Made by a program: the position numbers and the translations under genes
Notes under the pieces: model-generated
Database searches by the model: none
Told to the model about the DNA's origin: nothing
What the model saw: only the letters and a program-made list of their open reading frames with translations
Shown here: positions 31,577 through 42,572 of the stretch, piece by piece
Layout: every line of letters begins with the position of its first letter
Numbering within the stretch: the first letter of the stretch is position 1
DNA from: Plantago ovata
Taxonomy: Eukaryota > Streptophyta > Magnoliopsida > Lamiales > Plantaginaceae
Direction of reading: 5' to 3'
DNA: 64,000 nt
NCBI GenBank assembly: GCA_028274465.1
Contig: CM051456.1
Location: 62,110,753-62,174,752, forward strand

Positions 31577-31782
31577 GCTCTGGCGCCCACAGGCGCATCG
31601 CCCCATGTGAGGGGCGGTCCGCCTGGGGTTCCTAGGGGCGCCCAGGCTTCTGCCTCTCCCGGGCGCACCGCCCCGTGTGAGGGGCGGTCCGCCTGGCAGC
31701 GGCAGAGGCGCCCAGGAGTTCTACCTCTCCCGGGCACACCGACCCGTGTGAGGGACGGTCCGCCTGGGAGCGGCAGAGCCTT
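31577..31782. repeat. Palindrome island, GGCG-GTC-CGCC type, in ~70-bp tandem units (F1)
   Basis: About three units, each holding a GGGCG-CA(T/C)-CGCCC-like and a GGGGCG-GTC-CGCCTGG palindrome joined by CTCTCCC and GCGGCAGAG. Same GTC centre as in the F LTRs. Confidence 0.88.
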
Positions 31783-31920
31783 GGCTCCGAATTAATCGTC
31801 CCCGAACTCAAAAAATACCAACTCTTTACCTATTTTATCACCAAAAACACAATCTAACACAAAACTTATCAAAAAACAAATTGTTCGATGTATGCATGCA
31901 ATTGAAGAAAGCAATAAAAC

Positions 31921-31938
31921 TCTGGGTTTCCTCCCGGA
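31921..31938 (-). other. Post-protease hairpin (F1), slightly damaged
   Basis: Minus strand TCCGGG AGGAAA CCCAGA; one stem pair is lost relative to F2 and H. Confidence 0.65.
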
Positions 31939-32058
31939 AAGCGCCATTGTTTATTAGTCTCTGACTCGACTTCTTCCTGTCCTTCAGTTCCTTTCCAGAC
32001 GGGTACTAATCTTCACCTTCATGGATCTCTTTCTCATACCTAGTACCTGAGAATGAGA

Positions 32059-32408
32059 ATGAACAAACGCAGCAACGCCAAAAAAGCCTATGGGGTGAGA
32101 ATCAATGGAATGTACTTGATGATCAGAGGATTCCTCAGGGCAACTCACAACTACACAAAACACTTAGTGCAGAGGTTATATGATCTCGAGTGTCGATCTC
32201 TAGGGATTTAACTATCTTTAACTACCATAACTACTATATAAATTAAGAAAAAAAAATTAACTTAGCTTAACTTAACAATATATAACGAGAGTTGGTGATA
32301 GTAATGCTCATTCTAAGCATCGGGTTCTAATTATGCATGAATGAACAAACGCTGCAAGGCCAAAAACGCCTATGGGGTGAGTATCAATGGAATGTACTTG
32401 ATGATCAG
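32059..32408. repeat. LTR fragment inserted between 68-bp direct duplicates (F1)
   Basis: 32137-32340 matches the F LTR (compare 34365-34560). Bases 32059-32126 and 32341-32408 are 68-bp copies of the protease 3' end with about four mismatches. F2 has a single copy and no insert. Confidence 0.85.
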
Positions 32409-33000
32409 AAATGGCTTGCAAAGTATGTTGCTTGCCATCTACCTCAATAGTGCAATATCCCCTGTAGGTGTCGATCACAGAGCGCACCTTGGTCAAGAAA
32501 GCTCTTCCTAAAAGAACCACATCATTCATCCCACACCGCGATGCCGCCATCACCACGAAATTGGTGTAAACAGAAGTGCCACCAATCCTCATTAGCACAT
32601 TCCGAACAACACCTTCCGGCCTCACAAAGGATCCATCCGCCAATTGCCCAATGGCCTTGTGCTTCTCTATCTCTCCTAGACCACTCTTCTCAAACAGATT
32701 CATTGGGAGCACATTAGAGAATGCTCCCGTATCTAGTGTAGCACGGACATCATCGAGACCACCTATCCCAACCTTAACATCAAAGCTATCAGGGATTGGT
32801 TCGGGATCTTCATTCTCCTCATCACTCACATCGAATCCAAGGCCTTTATCTTCCTCCTTGGTCAGGGGAGGCTCACCTTGTGCACAACACTTGCACTCAA
32901 CAACCTTCTTAATGGTTGCACTACCGCTAGACACAATGATCTCCACAGGAAGATCTCCTACCAAAGTGATCGACATTGATCTTTCTGTATTACTGGGCAA
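32308..33000 (-). pseudogene. F1 protease region
   Basis: Retropepsin-like: SFDVKVGIGGLDDVRATLDTGAFSN (catalytic DTG present), QLADGSF, VVLLGRAFLTKVRS, CTIEVDGKQHTLQAI. Upstream in the same region, about 33010-33060, the helical LxELID stretch is broken, and 33072-33338 holds another frame of the linker. The natural C-terminus is disturbed by an inserted LTR fragment and a 68-bp duplication (32059-32408). Compare F2, 44534-45313, which lacks that insertion. Confidence 0.82.
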
Positions 33001-33071
33001 CTTCCCTTGCCCTTACTCACTCTACAGTCTATCAACTCCTGCATCTTTTGGTGTGCTAGCTTAGTACTTGC

Positions 33072-34118
33072 CTATAATTGATCTAGCCGACCCCTTCTCT
33101 TTTCTGAATCCTCCTCGTATCGTTTCAGAAATCCCTGGGTGAAACCTACAAATTTCTGTAAATTATCCAAGAGAGTAGCAGACTTGGATTGAGATGCTTC
33201 GGCCTTAGGAGCAGGATTTTCACAGTGGTCATTTCCGTAGTTGGGATTATTACGGTCTACCCAGTAAAAACCTTCTGGTGCTAGATCTGATCTACACATA
33301 TGAGCCCCATGCTTTCTTGCATACCCTGCAAACCTCATTGGAAAGAGCCTGTCCCATCGAGCTCTTAAGAGCCTGCCTCATCTCATTGGCGAAGCCATCA
33401 AACCTATCCCCACTCACACCATTCAACTGAACCTCAGGTTTTGCTGGAACTTCAGTTCCACGCCTCGTGTTCATGCCCCTTGGATCCTTGAACTGAGACC
33501 CCTTCGCAAGCCTTTCAAAACACGCCCACACATCTTCGGCGGTCTCCTCCCAAATATTCCATGGCATTGGAAATCTACCAGCTGTTGGCTCTCATAGGTG
33601 AGCCCATTGTAGAAGTATTGAACTAGATCAGAGATATCCATCCCATGGTGTGGGCACTTGCTCTTGAGGTCCTTGAACCTCTCCAGAGCAGTGTAGATGG
33701 TTTCATTATAATCTTGCTTGAAACCGCTGATTTGTGCCTTCAGTGCGGTAGGCAAGGTATGGGGAAAATATTTCTCCATAAAAGCATAAAACACCTTCCC
33801 CCAGGTGTCGAGTGATCCGGCCTCCAGAGTGCCCAACCATGCTTTTGCTCTATCACCGAGTCCCATAGGAAAAACCTTCATTCGCAACTCATCATCCGTA
33901 ATTCCTGCTCCAGGCCTTGGGAGATTGTTAATGAAATCCTCAATGTCGTTCAAGAATCCCATAACATCCTCCTTGACCATCCCGTAGAATTTCGGAAGCT
34001 GCTGGAACATGTGATTTTTAATCTCCAAATCATGCGTAGCAGCGGAAAGGACAATAGCTGGACCTCTCATCCGTTCATGGTTGGGTTGAACCCATGATTT
34101 CAAAAGTGGGAGAGCCAT
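33072..34118 (-). pseudogene. F1 gag
   Basis: Start chosen at ATG 34118 (MALPLLKSWVQPN) by match to the other elements. Capsid-type domain: MRGPAIVLSAATHDLEIKN, LPKFYGMVKEDVMGF, MGLGDRAKAW, KCPHHGMDISDLVQYFYNGL. A one-base deletion near 33556 (compare F2 near 45830) shifts the frame. The zinc knuckle is destroyed: CRVCKKAWGS instead of CX2CX4HX4C, the same small deletion as in F2. The last part (33072-33338) is linker in a further frame. Confidence 0.85.
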
Positions 34119-34289
34119 CACAAAACCCGGATATCTGTGACAGGAGTAACTCACAACAAAAAAAATCAGTCCTGTTAGAACCCACCAAGATCTGGAAATC
34201 AATCACTAAACGAGACAAACAAAGATCACTTATCCTGGATATTGAATGCTGAATATATAAATAAGCTAAAGAGTAAAAAGGAGTAAAAG

Positions 34290-34307
34290 TCCCCGGCAAC
34301 GGCGCCA
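34290..34307 (-). other. Primer-binding site, tRNA-Asp type (F1)
   Basis: Perfect 18-nt match on the minus strand, three bases from LTR-b. Confidence 0.92.
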
Positions 34308-34310
34308 ATT

Positions 34311-35734
34311 TGATGAACGAGATTGTCAGACTCGAACAATCAAATAAATTTGTTTGAAAGCCAAAGGGCAACTTACAACTACACAAAACACGTAGTGCAA
34401 AGGTAAGATGACCTCGAGTGTCAATCTCTAGGGACTTGACTAGCTTTAACTACAATAACTACTATATATATTCAGAAAACAAATTAACTTAGCTTAACTT
34501 AATAATATATAACGAGAGCTAGTGATAGTAATGCTCATTCTAAGCATCGGGTTCTAATTATGCATGAAAGTGCAACACGTACTGCTTTAAAAGTAATTTG
34601 AATTAACAATCACCAAAAGACAAATTTGTAGACATATATTTTGAAAGCTTCCTATCTATACTAATACTTGGCTAAGGTTGTCAGTCTTAGTTCAAGCATT
34701 ACTTGGTAATTATAATCATTGAATCGATGATCTTGAATTGTCCTAGTGTTTCGAACACTTTTATACGAAGATATTTGGCTTAGTAGGATCAAAGAATCGA
34801 ATAAAACAATTATACAAGTAAAAGACTCAGAAACTCAATCATTCACAATATGAACCCTAGTTATGAATTTACATACTATCACCAACTAGAAATTTAGCTA
34901 CTCATATCAAAATCAAGATCAACAATAGCAATCATAGATGAAAACATAATTGAATTGAAAGATAGTGTATGAAAAAGGTGAGATACAAAGTTACCACCGA
35001 AGGTTGTCAATCTCCGGTGAATTGCTAAACTCACAAGTTTCTAGCAAGGTGAGACCAAAAGATGTCCAAATCTCTACCTTGGTGCTCCAAATTGCTAAGA
35101 TAAAGTAGTTCTAAGAGAAAGAAAACCCAGAACAAGCTCTAGGGTTTATGTCTGCAAAATGATGATCTAAGATCTGAAAAATTCGACTTATATATATAAT
35201 ATCGCAGAATTCCGGAATCTGAGCGGCGGTCCGCCCCCCGTCCCACGCGGTCCGCCTGTGGCTGGCAGCAAGTTCGCCAGTTTTTCCTCTATGTTCGAAC
35301 AGAGATTCCGGGCGCGTCCGAACTCGGATTGGCACGTAAGACCCACCGTTGGATATCTCTTCGAGTTAGATACGCGTAGGTTGTAACTCATACCATTCCA
35401 ATATAGTAAGAAAGACGGGTGCCCAAAATACTGAGACTATGCAAATGGAACTTCGAGATTTCACTTCAAAGGCTCCAAAATCTTCATTCGAACTCCGAAT
35501 GAACTACCGTTTCCTTCTCATACAAGATATATCGAATCTTTCATGTTTTCCTTGGCCTTGGGCACGGTTTTGAGTTCCGAAACTTGGTCTTTTAGCCTGG
35601 AAACACGTGCCGATACTCCTTGACACACCACGGGTGATCTTGTTGCACCAAAACTTCAATGTATCGCCATGATTTACATCCAAAAGTACGATTTTCACCT
35701 AAAATCTGAAAATAACAAAAGAAATGGAAACGTT
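34311..35734 (-). repeat. LTR-b of the F array, left part
   Basis: TGATGAACGAG start. TATA at 35187-35200; island 35221-35258 (GGCG-GTC-CGCC twice). Interrupted by G; the final ~99 bp are at 42439-42537. Confidence 0.9.
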
Positions 35735-37004
35735 TGATGAATGTGTATTTTACACTTTCATTCGAGTCTTTTTCACCTATTTTAGCTATCCTCTATACTA
35801 ATTTAGCTATATTTTAATGCATTTTATTAGAATAGTGTCACGTTTCCCTTTAGATTTTATTTTACATGTTTTGGTTGAAATTCGAGGATTTCCGGGCAAT
35901 TATATTGAAGTTTACAAGGAATTGGTGTTCCAGAAGCCTATTTGGAGTATCTGAAGGTTTCCGGATAGGAATTGAAGTCTAGGGGCCGAATCTGGAGGTT
36001 AGAAGGCCACTAGAAGTCAGAAACCGAATCCGAAAAGGGGAAGAAATCCAAAAACGCGTCGCAAACGCGGAATTCCGCGAGAAATACTACGGGGCGAACC
36101 GCGGCAGATGTGGGGGAACCGCCCCACAGTAATTCGAAGCCTATATATAGTTGCTCAGTTTTCTCCGAAAATCATATCTTTCCAGACCTACTTTCTCACC
36201 TCTCTCTGTAGTTTTAGGTAGGGACTTCCCAGAGACTGTTCTGGGAGTCCGTAGCTTAGGGGACACTTTTTCATAGCGGATTGGAGCTTGTAGGATCGCA
36301 ATTCTTCGGAGATTGACAACCTTCGGTAACTTGTATCTTACAGTTTAATCTGCTTATTTTATATATCATTCAATATGTTTTCTTCTATGATTTCTATTGA
36401 TTACATGCCTATTATGAGTAGCTAAACCTATCGTTGGTGGTAGTATGTGAATTCTTAGCGAAGGGAAGATAATCATGCTAATGGCTATATCGCGCATTAT
36501 AATCCGTGTCATTGCTTTATTTCGTTGATCAGGCACAGCCTAAATTCTCGTATGTTGTATTAATTAATATGCACAATTGGACACTTGTCGACCTGGACGC
36601 GAGTTTATCTTCGTAGTGTTGAATAATTACGGAACACATTAGGACATTAGTGATTGACTTGTCAGACCAATTATCTTCGTAGTACTTAATAATTGCAACA
36701 GGACACTAGATTGATTCAAAGATCTCTATGCAAGACCGAGGAATTTATGCATGATTATCGACCCGTTATGCTTTGAAGGATCATACTATCACCAATCTCC
36801 ATTATCTGTTAGAAAAACCCCTTTGCTATCTGTCTGCTGTTTATATTCTCTTGTTAAATAGATAAAGCTAGTTATAGTCCTGAGAGAACGACACTCGAGT
36901 CATTCTACTGCTACACTACGGTTTTCGTTGTAGTTGTGGATTGCCTTTGGCTAAATAACAAATTTATTTGCTTGAATTCGGAGCACGACATCTGCCGTTC
37001 ATCA
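35735..37004 (+). repeat. 5' LTR of element G
   Basis: 1270 bp, TGATGAATGTG to GTTCATCA. CGCGGAATTCCGCG palindrome at 36066-36079, island 36091-36128, TATATATAG near 36142, and 60-70-bp degenerate repeats at about 36543-36720. Confidence 0.9.
36066..36128. repeat. Palindrome island (5' LTR of G)
   Basis: Perfect 14-bp CGCGGAATTCCGCG plus GGGGCG-AAC-CGC(gg) and a damaged GGGGGAACCGCCCC copy. The centre AAC matches the internal island of G. Confidence 0.82.
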
Positions 37005-37007
37005 AAT

Positions 37008-37025
37008 TGGCGCCGTTGCCGGGGA
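37008..37025 (+). other. Primer-binding site, tRNA-Asp type (element G)
   Basis: Perfect 18-nt match. Confidence 0.92.
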
Positions 37026-37174
37026 CTATACTCCTTTTTTCTGTTTAATTTATTTATATTTTCAGCTTTAGATTCCTAATTCTACTAGTTTTAGTTTTCC
37101 TTTTTAATCTCTCTCTGATACTGCTTTCCTAGTCTGTTTCTAATTCACCTTTCCTAGTCTGTTACAGATAGTGT

Positions 37175-39334
37175 ATGCCGCATACATGTTCTGCAGGAAC
37201 ACCGCTTGCTGATTCAATTGCTGAGATCGACAGAGTCTACCACCAAAGAAGGCGACTACTTGAAAGGCGCGCACTAGAGGAAATAGAGGAAACCGATTTC
37301 TCTGAATCTCTACTCAGTCTCTTCAAGGAAATCGACGGAATGGCAGAAGCTAGACCACTGAAGGCATGGGTTCAACCCACCAAGGATCGTATGAGGGGAC
37401 CGACGATTGTTCTTTCGTCTGTAACCCGAGATCTGGAGATCAAGAACCACGCATTCCAACAACTTCCGAGGTTCTATGGCTTATCAAGGGAAGATGTGAT
37501 GGGGTACTTGCACGATATCGATGATTTCGTCAACCAACTCCCACGAGCCGGAGCTGAAATAACAACGGATGAGTTGAGGATGAAGGTTTTTACTATGGGA
37601 CTTGGCGACAGAGCCAAGTCATGGTTAAGTTCTCTACCAGCAGGCTCGCTGGACACTTGGGAAAAAGTTTTTTCAGCTTTCATGGAGAAATACTTCCCTA
37701 ACACCTTGACTACCGCGCTTAAGGCGCAGATCACTGGATTCAAGCAGGACTATGATGAGACCATCTACACCGCGTTTGAGAGATTCCAAGATCTCACGAA
37801 CAAGTGCCCTCACCATGGTTTTGAACTTTCTGACCTTGTCCAACACTTCTACAATGGACTAACCTTCGAGAACCAACAAGTGGTGGATTTCCAATGCCGA
37901 GGCAATATTTGGGAGGAAACCGCAGAAGCCGTTTGGGCAGTTTTCGAAAGGCTTGCTAAGGGTTCGCAGTTCAAGGACCCAAGAGCAATGGTTAGGAGAC
38001 GTGGACCTGAAGCTCCACCGACTCAAGAAGCCCCTATGTATAGGGGGAATGGGGATCAATTCGAGTGCTTTACCAACGAATTGAAGCAAGTCCTCAAGAG
38101 CGCCACCGGAACAACTATTTCGAACGAAGTATGCCGTATATGCAAGAACTATGGGCATGGGGCTCATATGTGTAGATCGGAGCTGGCATACGATGATGGC
38201 AACTGGGCTCGAGGAGGCGAAGAATAAGCCTTTGCTACGGAGTTTGGTACTCAAGAAGTTAGCTACGGACAAGACGGTAGAAACCCTCGAGGTGGATTTT
38301 GGAGAAGGGGATTCCGAAACAATCAAGGATATGTACCGGCTAACCAAACTTATGGACCTAACCAAGACCGTAGTAGGCTGAACTATGGTAATGACCACTG
38401 CGAAAACCCCGCTCCGAAAGAGCCACCGAAGTCGAAGTCGGCTCAACTGATGGAGAACTTGCAAAATATGGTCGATCACACACAAAGTTTTCTCAAACGT
38501 TATGAAGAAGATTCCGAGAAGACTAGGGCAAGGCTCGATAGGTTGGAAGAGAGCACTAGGCTTGCCCATCAAAAGATGCAAGAGTTGATCGACCGAGGAG
38601 CAAGTAGGGAACAAGGCAAGCTGCTTAGCAACACTGTGAAGTCGAATGCCATTACATTGGCTGGTGATGTACCTGACGAAATCACCATCAAGAAGGTTGT
38701 TAGGTGCGAGTATTGCATGAAGGAAGAAATTCTACAGGCTGAGGAAGAAGAGAAGGACCTTGGTTCTGACGCAAGTGATGAGGAGCAAGAGGATCCCGAA
38801 CCACTCCCTAAAAGTTTCGATGTTAAGGTAGGGATTGGTGAGCTTGAAGATGTCCGTGCCACACTAGACATGGGATCCTACTCAAACATAATCCCTTTGA
38901 ATGTGTTTGAAAAGAGCAACCTTGGAAAACTATCTGAGCAAAGGGCTATTGTGCAACTGGCGGATGGATCCTTTATGAGACCCGAGGGCGTTGTGAAAAA
39001 TGTGTTGGTCAAGATTGGTGAAGCATCTATATACACCAATTTTGTAGTTATGCCGGCATCTGCACCTGGGACGGGGGATGTCATACTCTTAGGGCAAACG
39101 TTCTTGACCAAACTACGCTCCGTGATGGACATCTACCAAAGAACTTGCACCATCGAAGTGGATGGCAAGCAACACGTGTTGCAAGCTATACCTGATCCGC
39201 CTGAACCGCCTGATATTTCTTTCACCACTCACTACTGTGGTCTTGCAGCCTATATTCTTTCTTATTCACAGGTTCGTGGCATGGAGAGGAGATCAATGAA
39301 GGGGAATCCTAGTACCCGCAAAAAGAAGAGATAG
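37175..39334 (+). pseudogene. Element G gag-protease, one in-frame stop
   Basis: A single frame from ATG 37175 (MPHTCSAGTPLADSIAEIDR) to 39332, broken only by TAA at 38225-38227 where H has a sense codon in the run GEEE. N-terminal acidic helix (1-65), capsid-type domain (about 80-260: RFYGLSREDVMGY, MGLGDRAKSW, KCPHHGFELSDLVQHFYNGL), intact zinc knuckle CRICKNYGHGAHMC near residue 320, linker with LQELIDRGASREQGK-like helix, then protease near residue 564. The protease motif reads LDMGS instead of DTGS, a change in the catalytic triad. Ends about 40 nt before a conserved hairpin. Confidence 0.9.
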
Positions 39335-39377
39335 GCGCAGACAGGAGTCGAGTCAAAGACTTTAATCAATGACGCTA

Positions 39378-39395
39378 TCCGGGAGACAACCCGGA
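39378..39395 (+). other. Post-protease hairpin (element G)
   Basis: TCCGGG AGACAA CCCGGA, 6-bp stem. Confidence 0.75.
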
Positions 39396-39596
39396 ATTTT
39401 TATCGCTTTCTTTACTACTTTACTGCATGCATTCATTCTTGAACTATTTGTTTCTCGTATGCGAATTTGTTCATGTCTGTGTCGTATATGCTTTTGTTTG
39501 AGTGAGATTTTTCGAGTGGTTTTTTGAAAACATTGGTTTCGGGGATTAAAACCGCATTTTCTGACGACAGGAACCGTCTCCCCGCATCGGGGAGCA

Positions 39597-39655
39597 CGGG
39601 GCGAACCGCCCCACGTGTGGGGCGAATCGCCCCGCACCGGGGGCGAACCGCCCCA
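39597..39655. repeat. Palindrome island before the 3' ORF (element G)
   Basis: GGGGCG-AAC-CGCCCC, GGGGCG-AAT-CGCCCC and GGGGCG-AAC-CGCCCC in a row, about 225 nt upstream of the intron donor. Confidence 0.9.
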
Positions 39656-39880
39656 CGGCTCCAGATGTTCAAAAACATGGATTTCTTCCCCTTTTCCTCA
39701 TTTTCTTCATATTTCATCATTCCTCCTCCCAAAAAACCTGAAAAACGCAATTTCATCTTCATAACTTCTTCATTTCTTGACCAAATTTAGTGTTCTTTAG
39801 CCTAAATCGAAGCCTATTACATGATCTATCATCCCATCCGAACAGATTTCGTCCTAATGCGTTAGATTTTCAGATATGAG

Positions 39881-40420
39881 GTACCATCCTTAGAACCCTA
39901 ATTTTCGAATTTGGGGGTTTTCTAATTTGAGCCTCAATTATCTTATTTGATGCATGGGTATGTTGTTTGTATGATTAGACATGTTATTTACTATCAATTG
40001 CATGCTCAATTTTGCTTGGATTGTTGATTTGGGTATTTTGCTACTAGAAGATATATCTTGTTATGCAATATGTCTTTATCTTTGATTTCTTGCATATGAT
40101 TGTGTTTATTGATGTAATGTTGGTAGATTTGACGATAGAATGCTTAATTGTTGAGTATGAGGATTTATGATGGTATAATTTTTCGCTACTATGGTATGAA
40201 TTGAGCCTTGTTATCTAGGATATTGGTTGTCTAGTAAGAGCATAATGTGATGTATTGCATGTAGTAGTTACATTGGTATGTTGCATGACGAAGAAGCTAG
40301 GCTAGACATTACGATTTGGGGAGCTCGATTGTTGATTTTATCACTTGAATATTTCGTTCTTACACTAGCATATGCATGAGTCAGTTTTGTGTCATACGAG
40401 GTGCTAACTGCTGTTTGTAG
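39881..40420 (+). other. Putative intron before the 3' ORF (element G)
   Basis: GAG|GTACCATCC to TTTGTAG|GTACC, 540 bp, T-rich. The H counterpart is 539 bp with matching borders. Inference; no RNA data. Confidence 0.55.
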
Positions 40421-41239
40421 GTACCATACCAAGGGAAAGAAGCATTCCGGTATGATTGCTGTGAAGAATTGGAGGGGGAACAATCACTACCATGGCAAGG
40501 AGGGTGACCTCGTTGGATGTGCGTTCGAGCCAAGGGGTTTTGCAACAACGTCGTGGATTATCCAAGATGAGGAGCTAGAGTACACTTGGAGTAAGGACTC
40601 CTATGCCTATTCATGCACCACCGAAGGGACAGAAACCATTATTACGTCAGCAATCCATCACAAGGACTGCAAAGTTCGAGTGAACTGGAAGGCACCGGGA
40701 CATTCTCGCCGCAACGGATTCAATCATGAGTTCGCAGTTGCTAGAAGGTTCCGAAGCGCTAGCATGGTTCCAATACATAACGACATAGGTACCCAACACC
40801 TTGTTGGGGTGCCCCTTGACTGCCTCTAAAAAGAGCATCATATTGACATCGGGAGCATCAACTGTAGAGAATGTTGTCGACATTGGAAAACATGGAAGAC
40901 AACCTCTGAATACCCGAGCAGCTCTCTGTAACCTCCTTGGGGTGTAAAACGCTGGAGGGGGAGGTCCTGATACCACTGCCCTTTCCTCTTCAACAGTTCA
41001 CAACCTATTGGAGAGATACCGGGAGGAAGATTCCATAATAGAGGCGGTAAATCTTGAAGAATCCCTTCGACACTGAAACTCTACCAGTGACGATGTGCGT
41101 GACAGTAGTGACAATGAAGACAATAGGGACAATGATGATACAGATGGTTGAATTGGTCCTATCCGATCTTTTGATGGAACTACCGCCACTACCACAAGTC
41201 CCGATAATCATATATGAGGCTCCAGAGCAGGCCCAATAA
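40421..41239 (+). pseudogene. 3' ORF (aORF position) of element G, unrecognised and degenerate
   Basis: An open frame crosses the putative acceptor (40389-40829); its exon part contains CAFEPRGFATTSWI, EELEYTWSKDSYAYSC and HHKDCKVRVN, shared with H (minus 50888-51134). Further on another frame (about 40930-41290) shares an acidic Asn/Asp/Ser-rich tail and a TEDKQWGNI-like end with H. I do not recognise the protein. Opposite-strand frames are also open (40647-40976) and conserved in H, so the coding frame is uncertain. It occupies the slot of A's aORF; common origin is possible but not shown. Confidence 0.45.
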
Positions 41240-41526
41240 CTCACAAGCAGCATGCTCAGCCGACCGAGGACAAACAATGGGGTAACATCTAGTATCACAT
41301 CTTATTTCCTCATTTTCTTACTGCTAGGGACTAGCGTTAATTTCATGAGGGGGGATGGGATTTAAGTGATCTGATGTTGTTAGCTTGGAGCTTGGTATTG
41401 GTAGGATGAGTATAGTACCTCGCATGCTTTATCCGTCTGCATTTGCATTTGCACGTTTACTGCTTTCTTAGATTTTTTAGTTTGCATTCACTACATTCAT
41501 CCTAGGATAGTCTTGCATGTTTTATA

Positions 41527-42438
41527 AGGGGCGAACCGGTGTATGGGGCGAACCGCCCCACAGTAATTCGAAGCCTATATATAGTTGCTCAATTTTCTCC
41601 GAAAATCATATCTTTCCAGACCTACTTTCTCACCTCTCTCTGTAGTTTTAGGTAGGGACTTCCCAGAGCCTGTTCTGGTGGTCCGTAGCTTAGAGGACAC
41701 TTTTTCATAGCGGATTGGAGCTTGTACGATCGCAATTCTTCGGAGATTGACAACCTTCGGTAACTTGTATCTTACAGTTTAATCTACTTATTTTATATAT
41801 CTTTCAATATGTTTTCTTCTATGATTTCTATTGATTGCGTGCCTATTATGAGTAGCTAAACTTATCGTTGGTGGTAGTATGTGAATTCTTAGCGAAGGGA
41901 AGATAATCATGCTAATGGCTATATCGCGCATTATACTCCGTGACATTGCTTTATTTCGTTGATCAGGCACAGCCTAAATTCTCGTACGTTGTATTAATTA
42001 TTATGCACAATTGGACACTTGTCGACCTGGACGCGAGTTTATCTTCGTAGTGTTGAATAATTACGGAGCACATTAGGACATTAGTGATTGACTTGTCAGA
42101 CCAATTATCTTCGTAGTGCTTAATAATTGCAACAAGACACTAGATTGATTCAAAGATCTCTATGCAAGACCGAGGAATTGATGCATGATTATCGACCCGG
42201 TATGCTTTGAAGGATCATACTATCACCAATCTTCATTATCTGTTAGAAAAACCCCTTTGCTATCTGTCTGCTGTTTATATTCTCTTGTTAAATAGATAAA
42301 GCTAGTTATAGTCCTGAGAGAACGACACTCGAGTCATTCTACTGCTACACTACGGTTTTCGTTGTAGTTGTGGATTGCCTTTGGCTAAATAACAAATTTA
42401 TTTTCTTGAATTCGGAGCACGACATCCGCGGTTCATCA
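41527..42438 (+). repeat. 3' LTR of element G, truncated at the palindrome island
   Basis: Begins with AGGGGCGAACCG inside the island; TATA near 41580; continues to GTTCATCA. Upstream sequence matches the 3' module start (…TTGCATGTTTTATA), so the rest of the module and the LTR head were lost in one deletion. Confidence 0.88.
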
Positions 42439-42537
42439 ACGTGACACTATTCTAACAAAATGCACTAAAATGCATGCAATACGATAGCTAAATAGGTGAA
42501 AAAGAACTAAACAAAAGTGTTAAAAACACTGTCATCA
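42439..42537 (-). repeat. LTR-b of the F array, right part
   Basis: ACGTGACACTATTC to ACTGTCATCA; matches the end of LTR-a. Confidence 0.88.
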
Positions 42538-42572
42538 AACTCCCCAAACCGAACCTTTTTTTGTCCTCAAGC
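42538..42572 (-). other. PPT of F2
   Basis: GGTTCGGTTTGGGGAGTT on the minus strand, abutting LTR-b. The hairpin stem is mutated here (TTTTTTTGTCC on the plus strand). Confidence 0.8.

Larger units (their letters stand above)
35735..42438 (+). mobile_element. Element G: non-autonomous gag-pro LTR element inserted in LTR-b
   Basis: 5' LTR (35735-37004), PBS, gag-pro, post-pro hairpin, palindrome island, putative intron, 3' ORF and a truncated 3' LTR (41527-42438). Flanks are ACGTT (35730-35734) and ACGTG (42439-42443), a 5-bp duplication with one mismatch. The 3' module, PPT and first third of the 3' LTR are deleted. No RT or integrase. Confidence 0.9.

Noticed and set aside
40121-40380. Host gene 5' region or exon captured by G
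   Set aside because: The same sequence is present in H in reverse orientation within matching element structure, so it is part of the element family; capture is possible but not shown here.
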